Assembly: GCF_003248355.1 (NCBI RefSeq)
Contig: NZ_QKWY01000001.1
Coordinates: 2,004,001 to 2,068,000 of the forward strand
Direction: 5' to 3'
DNA length: 64,000 nucleotides
DNA from: Streptomyces sp. AC1-42W
GTDB taxonomy: Bacteria > Actinomycetota > Actinomycetes > Streptomycetales > Streptomycetaceae
Below, piece by piece: positions 7,527 to 14,950 of this stretch. Under the pieces are notes generated by a model. The model ran no database searches, was not told the origin of the DNA, and saw nothing but the letters and a program-made list of their open reading frames with translations. The position numbers were made by a program, and so were the translations under genes. Numbering within the stretch: the first letter of the stretch is position 1; each line of letters begins with the position of its first letter.

Positions 7527-8707
7527 CGGGCACCATCCACGGCAACGATCTGTGCCTTCACCAGCTCCCACGTCACACCGGTGACCTGTTCAACCGTGAG
7601 GCCGACGGCGGTTGCCAGTACCCCGAGCCGGTGAGGCTGCCGGTCGGTCAGCGTCCGAAGGATGGGGTGGGCAGCCCTGGCGAAGGTGAGGGTCTCCCCG
7701 CCCGCCGTGAGAACCGTGGTCCCTTCCTCGGCGAGTCGGAGTTCGTGGCGCGTGGTCAGGAGCTGGGCGGAGAGCTCGGGGTCCGCGGGCAGGCCGGTGA
7801 CGTACGGGAGACTCGGCCGGAATCTCACGCGTTCGTTCGCGTCCCGGAGCGTGAAGTACTGCTCGATGACCTCGGGGTCGCTCAGCGCGGTGACGAGATG
7901 TTCCCGCAGTGCCAACGCGGTCTCGGCCCGTTCCTTGTCGGTGCCGAAGCGTGGCAGGTCGGCCCTGACGATCTCGTGTTCACGCAGGATCTCCGACAGC
8001 CAGACAATGAGGTCGGCTCCCGTCGCGACGCTCAGGTCGCAGGTCAGGTGGAGGGACCTCTCGCCCTCGGACGCGGAGACAGCGTGCCACCAACCGCGCG
8101 GCAGGTAGAGCACGTCTCCGGGGGTGAGAACGAACTCGACCAAGGGCTCCTCGGGTGGCTGCTCAGGCTCCGCCATGTCCAGGCGCATGGGCGCGGTCCT
8201 GGTGGGCCCGTAGAGCTTCCAGCGCTTCGAGCCGTCGATCTGGACCACGACCACGTCATGGTCATCCCAGTGCACTCCGAAGCCCTCTCGGGCCGTCCAG
8301 GACGCGTACAGGTTGACCTGGATCTTGGACCGGAGCGCGGTCTCCAGCTCGGAGGCGAGCGACTGGACATCGGGGAACAGCTCGTCCACAGCGTCGATGA
8401 CCAGCGTTGCCCCGTTGGCAAGTTGCTCATGCAGCGCGGCCGGATGGGTTCGGTGAAAGACGGTACGGCGTTTCGCCACCTCGGGAACGGTGTAGGCGTC
8501 GGGGGGTACGGCTAGCCCATCGGCGGAGAGCCGCAGGCGGGGCGGGTCCATGCGGTGCCGGGCCAGTACCTCGTTGAGGTCAGTCCAATTGATGACGTCG
8601 GCGACAGACGCGGCGTCGCCGCGAGACAGGCGGTAGCCGCGGCCGAACGCCTCGGCGAGGAAGTCCTCACCGAGGCGCGCGACGACCGCAGAGTCAGGCG
8701 CGGTCAT
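7523..8707 (-). CDS. JmjC/cupin_4-type Fe(II)/2-oxoglutarate oxygenase
   Basis: 394 residues. The iron site is visible as H146 and D148 in FGVHWDDHDVVVVQIDG and H208 in YLPRGWWHAV. KRWKLY and PGDVLYLPRG are typical of the RoxA/YcfD-like JmjC hydroxylases, which hydroxylate protein or peptide residues. The C-terminal 150 residues form a winged-helix-like region (LRTLTDRQPHRLGVLATAVG). It lies 15 bases after a 45-codon peptide gene and overlaps the reductase start. That arrangement suggests the peptide could be its substrate, as in ribosomally made modified peptides; this last point is inference. Catalytic residues appear intact although downstream partners are broken. Confidence 0.82.
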   Translation of the reverse strand: MTAPDSAVVARLGEDFLAEAFGRGYRLSRGDAASVADVINWTDLNEVLARHRMDPPRLRLSADGLAVPPDAYTVPEVAKRRTVFHRTHPAALHEQLANGATLVIDAVDELFPDVQSLASELETALRSKIQVNLYASWTAREGFGVHWDDHDVVVVQIDGSKRWKLYGPTRTAPMRLDMAEPEQPPEEPLVEFVLTPGDVLYLPRGWWHAVSASEGERSLHLTCDLSVATGADLIVWLSEILREHEIVRADLPRFGTDKERAETALALREHLVTALSDPEVIEQYFTLRDANERVRFRPSLPYVTGLPADPELSAQLLTTRHELRLAEEGTTVLTAGGETLTFARAAHPILRTLTDRQPHRLGVLATAVGLTVEQVTGVTWELVKAQIVAVDGAR

Positions 8708-8722
8708 GTGTTGTCCGTTCCG

Positions 8723-8860
8723 TCAGTCGTTGCCGTCGGACTTGCCGGCGGTGTTGTCGGACGGGACGAACATCCGGGCCCGCGCCGCGGTGACCTGCTC
8801 GCGGGAAACCAGGAGTTCGCTGCTCTCGGTCGTGGGCTGAGCCGAGGCTGCCGATTCCAT
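8723..8860 (-). CDS. Short acidic peptide, candidate precursor for the JmjC oxygenase
   Basis: A 45-codon frame from ATG 8860 follows a strong purine-rich ribosome-binding site (GGAGAGAGAGGACG). The product begins MESAASAQPTTESSELLVS, continues REQVTAARARMFVPSDN and ends TAGKSDGND. It has no Cys or Trp, has a Ser/Thr/Glu-rich leader-like half and a charged tail with several Asp and Asn. It sits directly upstream of the oxygenase with a 15-base gap. The same frame extends to ATG 8986 (87 codons), but that start has no comparable binding site. I recognise no known precursor family. It could also be a small regulator or immunity peptide. Confidence 0.45.
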   Translation of the reverse strand: MESAASAQPTTESSELLVSREQVTAARARMFVPSDNTAGKSDGND

Positions 8861-8997
8861 TGGAACGTCCTCTCTCTCCAGTCGCCCCAGGGGGGATTCC
8901 CTGGGCCGTCGTACACCCGCCCGGCTGCCTTTGTGCGTCGCGCAGTTCGACGGGAACTTGGGTTCCGCTCTGGTCAAGGGGGTCATGACCGTCCACC

Positions 8998-9236
8998 TCA
9001 GCGGTACGGGGGCCTGCTGACAGGGATGGTGTCTGTGGGGCAGGCGCGGCTGTAGACGATCTCGCCGAACGAGAGCGCGTACTCCATCTGCCTGAAGATC
9101 GTGATCGGGTCCTCGACGAGAAGCGGCTCGCGGTCCTGGAAGCGTAGGATCTTGGCGCTGTTGCGCGCCGAGGCCATGTCTGCTACATCGAAGTACACGC
9201 CATCGTAGAGAACCATGTCGCCAACGAGGATGGTGG
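8998..9236 (-). pseudogene. C-terminal remnant of an unknown protein, cut by the ISAs1 element
   Basis: The minus frame is open from the IS edge at 9236 to TGA 8998 and reads PATILVGDMVLYDGVYFDVA, later LLVEDPITIFRQMEYALSF. An internal ATG at 9216 would give 72 residues, but sequence before it (PATILVGD) is equally protein-like, so the gene lost its 5' end when the IS arrived. The order of a short aromatic strand, an acidic DP motif and an amphipathic helix before the C-terminus loosely resembles DUF6879-type actinobacterial proteins; I would not rely on that. Directly upstream of the peptide gene. Confidence 0.4.
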
Positions 9237-9246
9237 CAGGGCTTGA

Positions 9247-10506
9247 TCAAGTTCCGTAGGTGTCCGGATCGTTGGTGATGCCCAGGATGGGGAGTGCTCG
9301 TTGGGGCTCGTCGCGGATCGCCCGGGTGGTCTTGGCGATGTTGTCGGCTCCGAGGGTTTTCAGCACGCCGATGGCGAGGTTGCGGAGGGTCGCCATGGCC
9401 CGTGGTGCGGTCCCGGCGTGGACGGTGGAGGCATCCTTGGCGAAGGTGACATCCCTGATGTGGTGCGAGGAGTCCTCCACTCCCCAGTGCCCGCGGATCG
9501 CGGCGGCCAGGTCGGCGGGCCCGGCTTGGTGGGCGTCGAGGCTGGTGACGGCGTAGACACTCTCGCGGGTCTCACGTCGGCCGGTTTGCTTGCGGCGGCG
9601 GTGGACGCGGATGGCCAGGCGGGCGTGGGGAAAGGCGATTCCGCCGAGTTCGTCGGCGATCCCGCATGTCTTGATCGAGCGGGACTCGCGGCGTCCGTGT
9701 CCGGCCCCGGAGGCGGTGTGCTGGACTGCGATGGACTGCCAGGGCAGGGCGGCGAGTTGGGCGTAGGCGGTGGGCTGGTTGGTCTTGATCACGGCGATGT
9801 AGTGGGCTTTCTTGGTTCCGACCAGCCAGGAGATGTTCGCCTTGACCGAGTGCAGGGCGTCGAAGGTGACGACGGTGCCGGTCAGGTCCAGCGGTGCCAG
9901 CAGCGGCCGGAAGTGTGTGGTTTCGTTCGTCTTCGCGCCGACCTCCACCTGGGCGAGGGGCACGACGGTGCCGTGGGTGACCGAGGAGAGCAGATGCCGG
10001 CGCGCCGCGGTAAGACGGGCTGATCCCTTGAGTGCTTTGCCGTCGACCGCGATCGCGCGCAGCCGCCCGGACGCGGAGGGCGACGGCGCCTGGGCGGGTT
10101 CGGTGGCGGCGCGGTGCCGGTCGGCCAGGTAGGCGCCGACCGCCCGGTCCAGGGCGTCACCGTCAACAGCCCCCAGCACACGGCCGATCGTGGCCGACGC
10201 CGGAGTGCGCCGCCATCTGAGCAGGTGGCGGCGGATCCCGATCACTGTCAGGAGTGTGTTCGAAGCACGCTGACCCCACTCGGCGAGTTCATCGATGCTC
10301 CTCGCTCCCGAGACGACCGCGCAGGCACACACCAGCAGGATCGCTGTGAGTGAGTACCACCGGCCCCGCCGTGCGCGCGGGTCGGGCACCGAATCGAAGT
10401 AGGGGTGCAGGTCGGCGATCCGGCCGGTGTCCAGCGGCCCCAGTTTCACCAGCACGGCAGGGACGGGAGAGGATGCAGCAGCAGGCACGGGCCACCTCGT
10501 GATCAT
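9247..10506 (-). CDS. ISAs1-family (H-repeat-like) transposase
   Basis: The product is about 419 residues if started at ATG 10506; a downstream GTG near 10460 is also possible. Family marks are HPYFDSVPDPRARRGRWYSL near the N-terminus, IAVDGKALKGSARL (first catalytic Asp), VVTFDALHSVKANISWLV (second) and IRGHWGVEDSSHHIRDVTF (Glu). RNLAIGVLKTLG closes the domain. All three acidic residues are present, so the enzyme may be active. The start codon lies in one arm of a long inverted repeat (10481-10546). Confidence 0.9.
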   Translation of the reverse strand: MITRWPVPAAASSPVPAVLVKLGPLDTGRIADLHPYFDSVPDPRARRGRWYSLTAILLVCACAVVSGARSIDELAEWGQRASNTLLTVIGIRRHLLRWRRTPASATIGRVLGAVDGDALDRAVGAYLADRHRAATEPAQAPSPSASGRLRAIAVDGKALKGSARLTAARRHLLSSVTHGTVVPLAQVEVGAKTNETTHFRPLLAPLDLTGTVVTFDALHSVKANISWLVGTKKAHYIAVIKTNQPTAYAQLAALPWQSIAVQHTASGAGHGRRESRSIKTCGIADELGGIAFPHARLAIRVHRRRKQTGRRETRESVYAVTSLDAHQAGPADLAAAIRGHWGVEDSSHHIRDVTFAKDASTVHAGTAPRAMATLRNLAIGVLKTLGADNIAKTTRAIRDEPQRALPILGITNDPDTYGT

Positions 10507-10546
10507 CTGGCTTGGACACCACAATGATCACGAAGCCCGTGCCTGC
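10481..10546 (-). promoter_or_regulatory. Inverted repeat sequestering the transposase start
   Basis: Bases 10481-10506 and 10524-10546 pair over about 23 positions with one 3-base bulge, leaving an 18-base loop. ATG 10506 lies at the loop-side end of one arm. A transcript entering from outside the IS would fold and hide the start, whereas a short internal transcript need not. This is the known insertion-sequence defence against read-through expression; its operation here is inferred. Confidence 0.6.
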
Positions 10547-10613
10547 TCTGCCATGCACCCCAACCGGTCACAACCCGACCAGCCGCACGACCCTGGAACT
10601 TGCAACCGCCCTG

Positions 10614-10828
10614 GAGGGCAGATCGGTCCAGGGACAGGGTCCTCAAGGGATTGGGGGCTGCGCAGGATGCGATCAAGGACAGGGTCGAGGAGTCGGACCG
10701 GAACATGCGGATCGGGCGACATCCTGATCTCTCTCTGCGGACGCTTCCAAGCCCTGGAGAAGACCCAGGAAGACGACCTCGCTCAGTCCCTCGCAGCGTG
10801 GACTCAGGCGCCTGACGACCCGCGGTGA
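10614..10828 (+). pseudogene. Frameshifted C-terminal gene remnant beside the IS
   Basis: Two overlapping plus-strand frames join into one plausible protein end: SRDRVLKGLGAAQDAIKDRV then EESDRNMRIG in one frame and DILISLCGRFQALEKTQED then DLAQSLAAWTQ in the next, stopping at 10828. One extra G in the run near 10719 explains the shift. The 5' side ends at the ISAs1 boundary. The protein would be helical and charged; I do not recognise the family. Confidence 0.4.
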
Positions 10829-10884
10829 CAATCGCATGAATGCGGTGTCACCGTCTGGGCGGGACGACAATGGGATGACGCAGG

Positions 10885-11358
10885 TCAGCGGCTGGCGCCC
10901 TCTGGCCAGAGCACTCGTACCGGCACTCCGGTCCGTTCGGCGTATGCCACGACGTCCGCCGTTCCGCCGTATGCCCATGCTGGTTTTCCATCCCACACGG
11001 CGATGAGTTCGTCAGAGAGGCCGACGAGGATTTCTGAACCGGCCTGGTGCGCCTCTGAGTTCGATTCGGTCATTCCGGTCTCGTGGGCGTCGGCTGCGCG
11101 GGATATCAGGGCGTCGTAGGTCGGGTGATGCCAGTCCGGCAGGTTCTCGCGGTACTCCGCGGCCGGAATGACTACCTCAAGACGGCCGCCGTGCTTCAAC
11201 ACGGCTTCGGCGAACCAGGAGTCGGGGCCGTCCGCGATGCACGAGATGGCGACCAGTTCGGCGGCGTCGTAGCCGCTGACGGCCTCGGCGAGCATCGTCC
11301 TCACGCGCTCCTCAACGTCCGCGCTGAGCCCCCGGTGTCCGGTGATCCCCACCCGCAT
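10885..11358 (-). CDS. SLOG-like Rossmann-fold nucleotide-binding protein
   Basis: 157 residues from ATG 11358 with an AGGAG site 9 bases before. MRVGITGHRGLSADVEERV opens like the SLOG/YspA/DprA-related fold, with a glycine-rich first loop. GSEILVGLSDELIAVWDGK and YAERTGVPVRVLWPEG resemble the later strands that bind nucleotide-derived ligands in SLOG proteins. Members act as sensors or nucleotide-processing enzymes, often beside defence or regulatory genes. It is 11 bp downstream of the XRE regulator, same strand, so probably co-transcribed and functionally tied to it. Confidence 0.65.
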   Translation of the reverse strand: MRVGITGHRGLSADVEERVRTMLAEAVSGYDAAELVAISCIADGPDSWFAEAVLKHGGRLEVVIPAAEYRENLPDWHHPTYDALISRAADAHETGMTESNSEAHQAGSEILVGLSDELIAVWDGKPAWAYGGTADVVAYAERTGVPVRVLWPEGASR

Positions 11359-11369
11359 CCCGTATCTCC

Positions 11370-12614
11370 TTACAGGTAGACGCCGTGTAGGCGCTCGTCG
11401 AAGTCCCGCACCACCTTGGGCGGCATGGTGGTGGTGAGGGTACGGTGCACGGACCGTACGCGTTCCACGATCCGCCCGGACCGGTACTTGAGTCCGGTGT
11501 CCAGCGCGCGACCGGCGAGGGCGAACGCTGCCTCTACGCGTCCGCCGGCGAGGTGCCCGGCCGCGATGTCGAGCACCAACAGGGCGCGCTGTTTCGCGTG
11601 TCCGGTGGCGAGGGCTTCGGTGTCCTCGGACAGCACCCAGTCCGCGAGTCCGAGCCGGGCCCCGCACGCCACACGGGCGGCGGAGACCTTCGTTTCGGTG
11701 AAGGTGAACACCCATGGCCACGGCGGCGTTTCCTGGCCGTCCAGAGTGGCGGCGGCGCCGCGGGACGCCGTCAGGGCCTGGTCGGTGCGGCTCCGGTCCC
11801 CGGCTGCCGCGTGCGCCAGGGCTTCCACGCTCGACAGCCATGCATCCGCGACGGCCGGGCGCTTCTCGCCGAGGGCGCGACGCGCCTTGCGGGTGAGGTT
11901 CAGGGCCTGGGCGCCGTTCCCGGCGTGGGCCTCGAACTGGGCGAGGCTTCCGGCCTGGTAGGCGGTCAGCAGGGGGTCACCGGCCGCGCGGGCTGCCTTG
12001 ATCGCCGATCCGTACCAGGCGCGTGCACTGCCGTTGTCGCCCATGTCCCACGACAGCCACCCGGCGAGGCTCGCCGCCTCGCTGCCGACGGCGGCGAGGC
12101 GGGGCCTCTGGTCCTCGCTCGCGTCGCGGGTGATGGACTGGATCAGGCGCATGTGGGTGCGTACGGATTCCTCCAGGTCGCGGGAGGGGGTGGAGGCGTC
12201 AAGCCGTCTGTACGCGGACGTGCTCAGCCGGAGTGATGCGGCCTGGCCGCCGCCGGTTTCTGTCTCCGCGGGCAGCGCGGCAAGTGCCGGGGCTGCGGCC
12301 ACTGCCACCGCCCCGCCGAGGAATCGTCGTCGGTCCACGTCGTCACCGTCGTTCTGTGGCCCCGACCGTCGGCTTTCGGCGAGTCCCACCAGTGCTGGCG
12401 GAATCTCCAGATGCGCCGCAGCCGCCGCGAGGGTGTCTGTGCTGTAGGCCGCCGTGCCCTTCTTTTCCAGGCGAGAGACCGCGGACTGACTCATCCCGAG
12501 GGCCTGCCCCAAGGCGGTCTGCGTCATCCGCCTGTGAGTCCGGACGAGTTCGATCACCCGCCCGTAGTCACCGTTCCGGGATGCCTCCCGTACCGGTCCC
12601 GTCTGGAAATCCAC
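11370..12614 (-). CDS. XRE-family regulator with long helical C-terminal domain
   Basis: 414 residues if started at GTG 12614 (VDFQTGPVREASRNGDYG). The helix-turn-helix is IELVRTHRRMTQTALGQALG then MSQSAVSRLEKKG, about residues 20-60. RRRFLGGAVAVAAAPALAAL at about 105 looks like a twin-arginine stretch, but in this common Streptomyces regulator type it is an internal linker. The remaining 280 residues are TPR-like helices (SWDMGDNGSARAWYGSAIKA). It is divergent from the operon at 12845 and presumably regulates it and itself. Confidence 0.75.
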   Translation of the reverse strand: MDFQTGPVREASRNGDYGRVIELVRTHRRMTQTALGQALGMSQSAVSRLEKKGTAAYSTDTLAAAAAHLEIPPALVGLAESRRSGPQNDGDDVDRRRFLGGAVAVAAAPALAALPAETETGGGQAASLRLSTSAYRRLDASTPSRDLEESVRTHMRLIQSITRDASEDQRPRLAAVGSEAASLAGWLSWDMGDNGSARAWYGSAIKAARAAGDPLLTAYQAGSLAQFEAHAGNGAQALNLTRKARRALGEKRPAVADAWLSSVEALAHAAAGDRSRTDQALTASRGAAATLDGQETPPWPWVFTFTETKVSAARVACGARLGLADWVLSEDTEALATGHAKQRALLVLDIAAGHLAGGRVEAAFALAGRALDTGLKYRSGRIVERVRSVHRTLTTTMPPKVVRDFDERLHGVYL

Positions 12615-12784
12615 GGCGTACCCCCACGCTAAGAGCCGATGCGGCCTCGGGCACCTACTCGTACCCGCTGAGCGCATATCTGTATGCGGGTGCCGCATCG
12701 GTGATGGTCCCACAGCGTTAAGTGATCGTTGACTGTATGTCAGTGCCAACTCGGGCCGCAGGTGGCCCGGTTGCTGTGCTCCGG

Positions 12785-12814
12785 GCTGACCCTCCTACCC
12801 CCGAGAGGGTCAGC
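12785..12814 (+). promoter_or_regulatory. Hairpin in the leader of the 12845 operon
   Basis: GCTGACCCTC at 12785-12794 and GAGGGTCAGC at 12805-12814 form a perfect 10-bp stem with a 10-base loop, ending 30 bases before the ATG at 12845. No T-run follows. It could be an RNA leader element or an operator for the divergent XRE protein. Confidence 0.45.
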
Positions 12815-12844
12815 TCGTACGGACCCCCGACCGAGGAGTGAGCA

Positions 12845-13027
12845 ATGACCGCGCGACTTCCTCGCCGTATCCCCGCCGCCTCCGGGCGGCAGCACACCAT
12901 TCCGGAGCCGCCCCCAGGGCCGTTCCGAGAGCTGATCGACCGCGGCCTGTTCGGGTGGGAGAGGTTCTGTCGCCGCGGTGAGGCTCCGCCGCCACCCACG
13001 GCTGAGGACGAGGCGAGCGAGCAGTGA
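12845..13027 (+). CDS. Small hypothetical protein, first gene of sugar operon
   Basis: 60 residues from ATG 12845, with a GAGGAG site before it. Pro/Arg-rich first half (RIPAASGRQHTIPEPPPGPF) and an acidic tail. FRELIDRGLFGWERFCRRGE looks like a short amphipathic helix. TGA at 13025-13027 overlaps the next ATG, indicating translational coupling. I recognise no family; small genes of this kind commonly sit beside XRE regulators in Streptomyces. Confidence 0.6.
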   Translation: MTARLPRRIPAASGRQHTIPEPPPGPFRELIDRGLFGWERFCRRGEAPPPPTAEDEASEQ

Positions 13028-13224
13028 TGCCGCTGGTGGACGCTCCGGCCGTGGTGCTGGAGAACCTGACCCCGCAGCAGCGCGACGGCCGTTCCTGCTG
13101 CTGGTGCTCGTACTGGGCGTCCGACCGCTACCCCGTGCCGCTCCTGCGTCGTGCAGGGCTGCGTCTGCGGGCCTGCGAGACCTGCGCGGCTCAGTACGGC
13201 ATCTCGGCCATGGACGCGCCGTGA
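13027..13224 (+). CDS. Small cysteine-pair protein
   Basis: 65 residues from ATG 13027. Two CxxC-like pairs, RSCCWCSYWASDRYPVPL and LRACETCAAQYG, are spaced like a small zinc ribbon. It overlaps the previous gene (TGATG) and the next start (GTGA at 13221-13224), so three genes are coupled in series. Possibly a zinc-binding adaptor or regulator; function unknown. Confidence 0.6.
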   Translation: MPLVDAPAVVLENLTPQQRDGRSCCWCSYWASDRYPVPLLRRAGLRLRACETCAAQYGISAMDAP

Positions 13225-13268
13225 GCGGCCGTCACGCGGTCGACGATCGGCCGAGCCGTCCCGGCTTA
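13221..13268 (+). pseudogene. Start of a membrane-protein gene split by the IS630 element
   Basis: GTG 13221 begins 16 codons (SGRHAVDDRPSRPG then the TTA codon at 13266-13268). The frame then enters the IS. The rest of the gene continues in the same frame at 14951. The overlap GTGA with the preceding stop shows it belongs to the operon. See the 14951-15349 entry for the restored product. Confidence 0.65.
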
Positions 13269-13300
13269 GTGGTCGGCTCCGTAAGTCCTTCGGGGGTTGA

Positions 13301-14467
13301 TCATGGTGCCGGGGCGGCGGAGGATTCTTCGTGTCGGCCGGCGGGGTGCTGGTCGAGTCTGGCCAGCAGATCGTCCAGGTCGGAGGTGGTGAACTTCCAC
13401 TGGAACGGCTGTGCCGTGGCGTTGTAGCGGTCTTCGAATTCTCGGAGCCGGTCTGTGACCTGGGTGAGGTCGGTGAAGTCGTTGGGCGAGACGACCTTGC
13501 GCTGGACGACGGAGAAGTAGATTTCCACTTGGTTCAGCCAGGAGGCGTGCACCGGGGTGTGGACCAGGACCGCGTTCGGGAACGCGTCCGACAGTCGGTC
13601 GGCGGCCTTCTTGCCGCGGTGGGAGGAGCCGTTGTCGACGATCCAGAACACGCGTTTCGCGCTGGCGTAGGGCTCGCGGGTCATGACCTGGGTGACCAGG
13701 TTCATGAACGGGGTGATGCCGGTGGTCGGCTCGCAGCGGCCGGACACTTTCGCGGAGTGGACGTCGTAGGCGGCCAGGTAGGCCAGGGCGCCGCCGCGCC
13801 GGTAGGTGTGGTTCACGCGCATCGCGCGGGCCCGGCCGGGCGGCAGGGTCGGATGACAGCGGCAGCGGGCCTGGATGGAGGTCTTCTCGTCCGCGCTGAT
13901 GACGTACTCGTCGTCGCCGAGCGGGACGCCCCGCCAGGTACGGGCATACAGGTCCAGTACACGCTCGGCCTTCGGACGGAAGTCCGGGTCGGTGACGAAG
14001 ATCCAGGATTGGTACTGCCACGGTTTGATCGCGTCGTCGCCCAGCCAGCGACGGACAGTGGAGGCGGAGATCGAGCTGGCGATGGACCGGGCGACGACTT
14101 CGCGGGCAAGCTCCGGGCACGACCAACGCGCCAGCGGCACCCCTGTCTCGGCGGGCAGCCGGCAGGCCAGAGCCTTGACCTGGGCGGCCTGGAGCGCGGT
14201 GAACGAGGGGGGCCTGCCCGACCGGTCGAGGTCGCCCAGCCCGGCGAGCCCGTGCTCGGCGAACCGGCCGCGCCAGCGGCGGACCGTGTCCAGATGCAGA
14301 CCCGTCTCCCGGGCGATGCGCGCGTTGGCGCGTCCGCGCGCCGCGTGCAGCACCACCTGCGCGCGCATCCGCAGCCGGTACTCGGTCTTGTGGCCGTAGG
14401 CCATCAGCTTCAGTCGCTCGCGCTCGGCGGCGCGCAGGGTGATCGTGCGGGCGACGGCAACAGGCAA
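13301..14467 (-). CDS. IS630-family transposase
   Basis: About 388 residues if started at TTG 14467 (PVAVARTITLRAAERERL); the start is uncertain because no ATG/GTG precedes the HTH in frame. N-terminal helix-turn-helix domain: RGRANARIARETGLHLDTVR and ALQAAQVKALACRLPAETG. The DDE domain shows YVISADEKTSIQARCR, FWIVDNGSSHRGKKAAD and HASWLNQVEIYFSVVQRK, so D, D and E are all present. Its stop touches the inner edge of the terminal repeat. Probably functional. Confidence 0.88.
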   Translation of the reverse strand: MPVAVARTITLRAAERERLKLMAYGHKTEYRLRMRAQVVLHAARGRANARIARETGLHLDTVRRWRGRFAEHGLAGLGDLDRSGRPPSFTALQAAQVKALACRLPAETGVPLARWSCPELAREVVARSIASSISASTVRRWLGDDAIKPWQYQSWIFVTDPDFRPKAERVLDLYARTWRGVPLGDDEYVISADEKTSIQARCRCHPTLPPGRARAMRVNHTYRRGGALAYLAAYDVHSAKVSGRCEPTTGITPFMNLVTQVMTREPYASAKRVFWIVDNGSSHRGKKAADRLSDAFPNAVLVHTPVHASWLNQVEIYFSVVQRKVVSPNDFTDLTQVTDRLREFEDRYNATAQPFQWKFTTSDLDDLLARLDQHPAGRHEESSAAPAP

Positions 14468-14554
14468 TGCAGGCGGGCCAATCCGGAGAAGTGGATCACA
14501 ACAGGCCGAAGCTTGCCGTATCCGGTCCGTGGCCCCTCGGGCAGGATGGGCGCC

Positions 14555-14884
14555 ATGCCCACGCCCTCGGAACACACCCGCCTCTCGCTGGAAGCCCGCC
14601 TCGGCGAGCAGGCCCGCGCCGTCTGGCCCCAGATTGCGCAGTTGCATGTCCGACACCGCGGAGCGTTCGCCTACGTGGAGGCCGAACTGGCCGACGGCGA
14701 ACGGGTCAAGCTGATGCGACTGCGCTACACCGGCACCGTCAGCAAGAGGTGGGGCTTCGCCCCCTACTACGCCAGTGGCGACCGCTACGAAGACTCCCTG
14801 CTGCCCACCGGCAGCCCCACCGGCACCCCCGCGGAGGCGCTCGACTGCGCCTGCGAGCTCCACATCGCTGCAGTCGACATCTGA
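14555..14884 (+). CDS. IS630 passenger protein, unknown function
   Basis: 109 residues from ATG 14555, inside the IS and divergent from the transposase. It reads MPTPSEHTRLSLEARLGEQA, then QLHVRHRGAFAYVEAELADG and ALDCACELHIAAVDI. Codon usage is normal. I recall similar small genes beside IS630-type transposases in Streptomyces but know no role; it may assist transposition or be neutral cargo. The start sits about 90 bp from the transposase start, so the two promoters probably overlap. Confidence 0.6.
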   Translation: MPTPSEHTRLSLEARLGEQARAVWPQIAQLHVRHRGAFAYVEAELADGERVKLMRLRYTGTVSKRWGFAPYYASGDRYEDSLLPTGSPTGTPAEALDCACELHIAAVDI

Positions 14885-14950
14885 CCCACTACCAGGCACA
14901 ACGCCGGATCCGAAGTCAACCCCCGAAGGACTTACGGAGCCGACCACTTA

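Larger units (their letters stand above)
9237..10613 (-). mobile_element. ISAs1-family insertion sequence
   Basis: The ends form an imperfect 19-bp inverted repeat: CAGGGCTTGATCAAGTTCC at 9237-9255 and its relative GGAACTTGCAACCGCCCTG at 10595-10613 (15 of 19 positions match as a palindrome). I find no target duplication at the two flanks, which suggests later recombination. The first 143 bases from 9241 occur again, unchanged, at 21721-21863. Confidence 0.75.
13269..14947 (-). mobile_element. IS630-family insertion sequence with passenger gene
   Basis: Perfect 32-bp terminal inverted repeats lie at 13269-13300 and 14916-14947, and TTA flanks both ends (13266-13268 and 14948-14950). The family targets TA; here the visible duplication is TTA. 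Length is 1679 bp. It carries a minus-strand DDE transposase and a divergent plus-strand passenger gene. The insertion split a membrane-protein gene of the 12845 operon and separates the sugar genes from their original promoter. Confidence 0.9.

Noticed and set aside
13331-14884. A 517-codon plus-strand frame across the IS630 transposase into the passenger gene
   Set aside because: Only the last 109 codons look like protein; the rest is antisense to the transposase.
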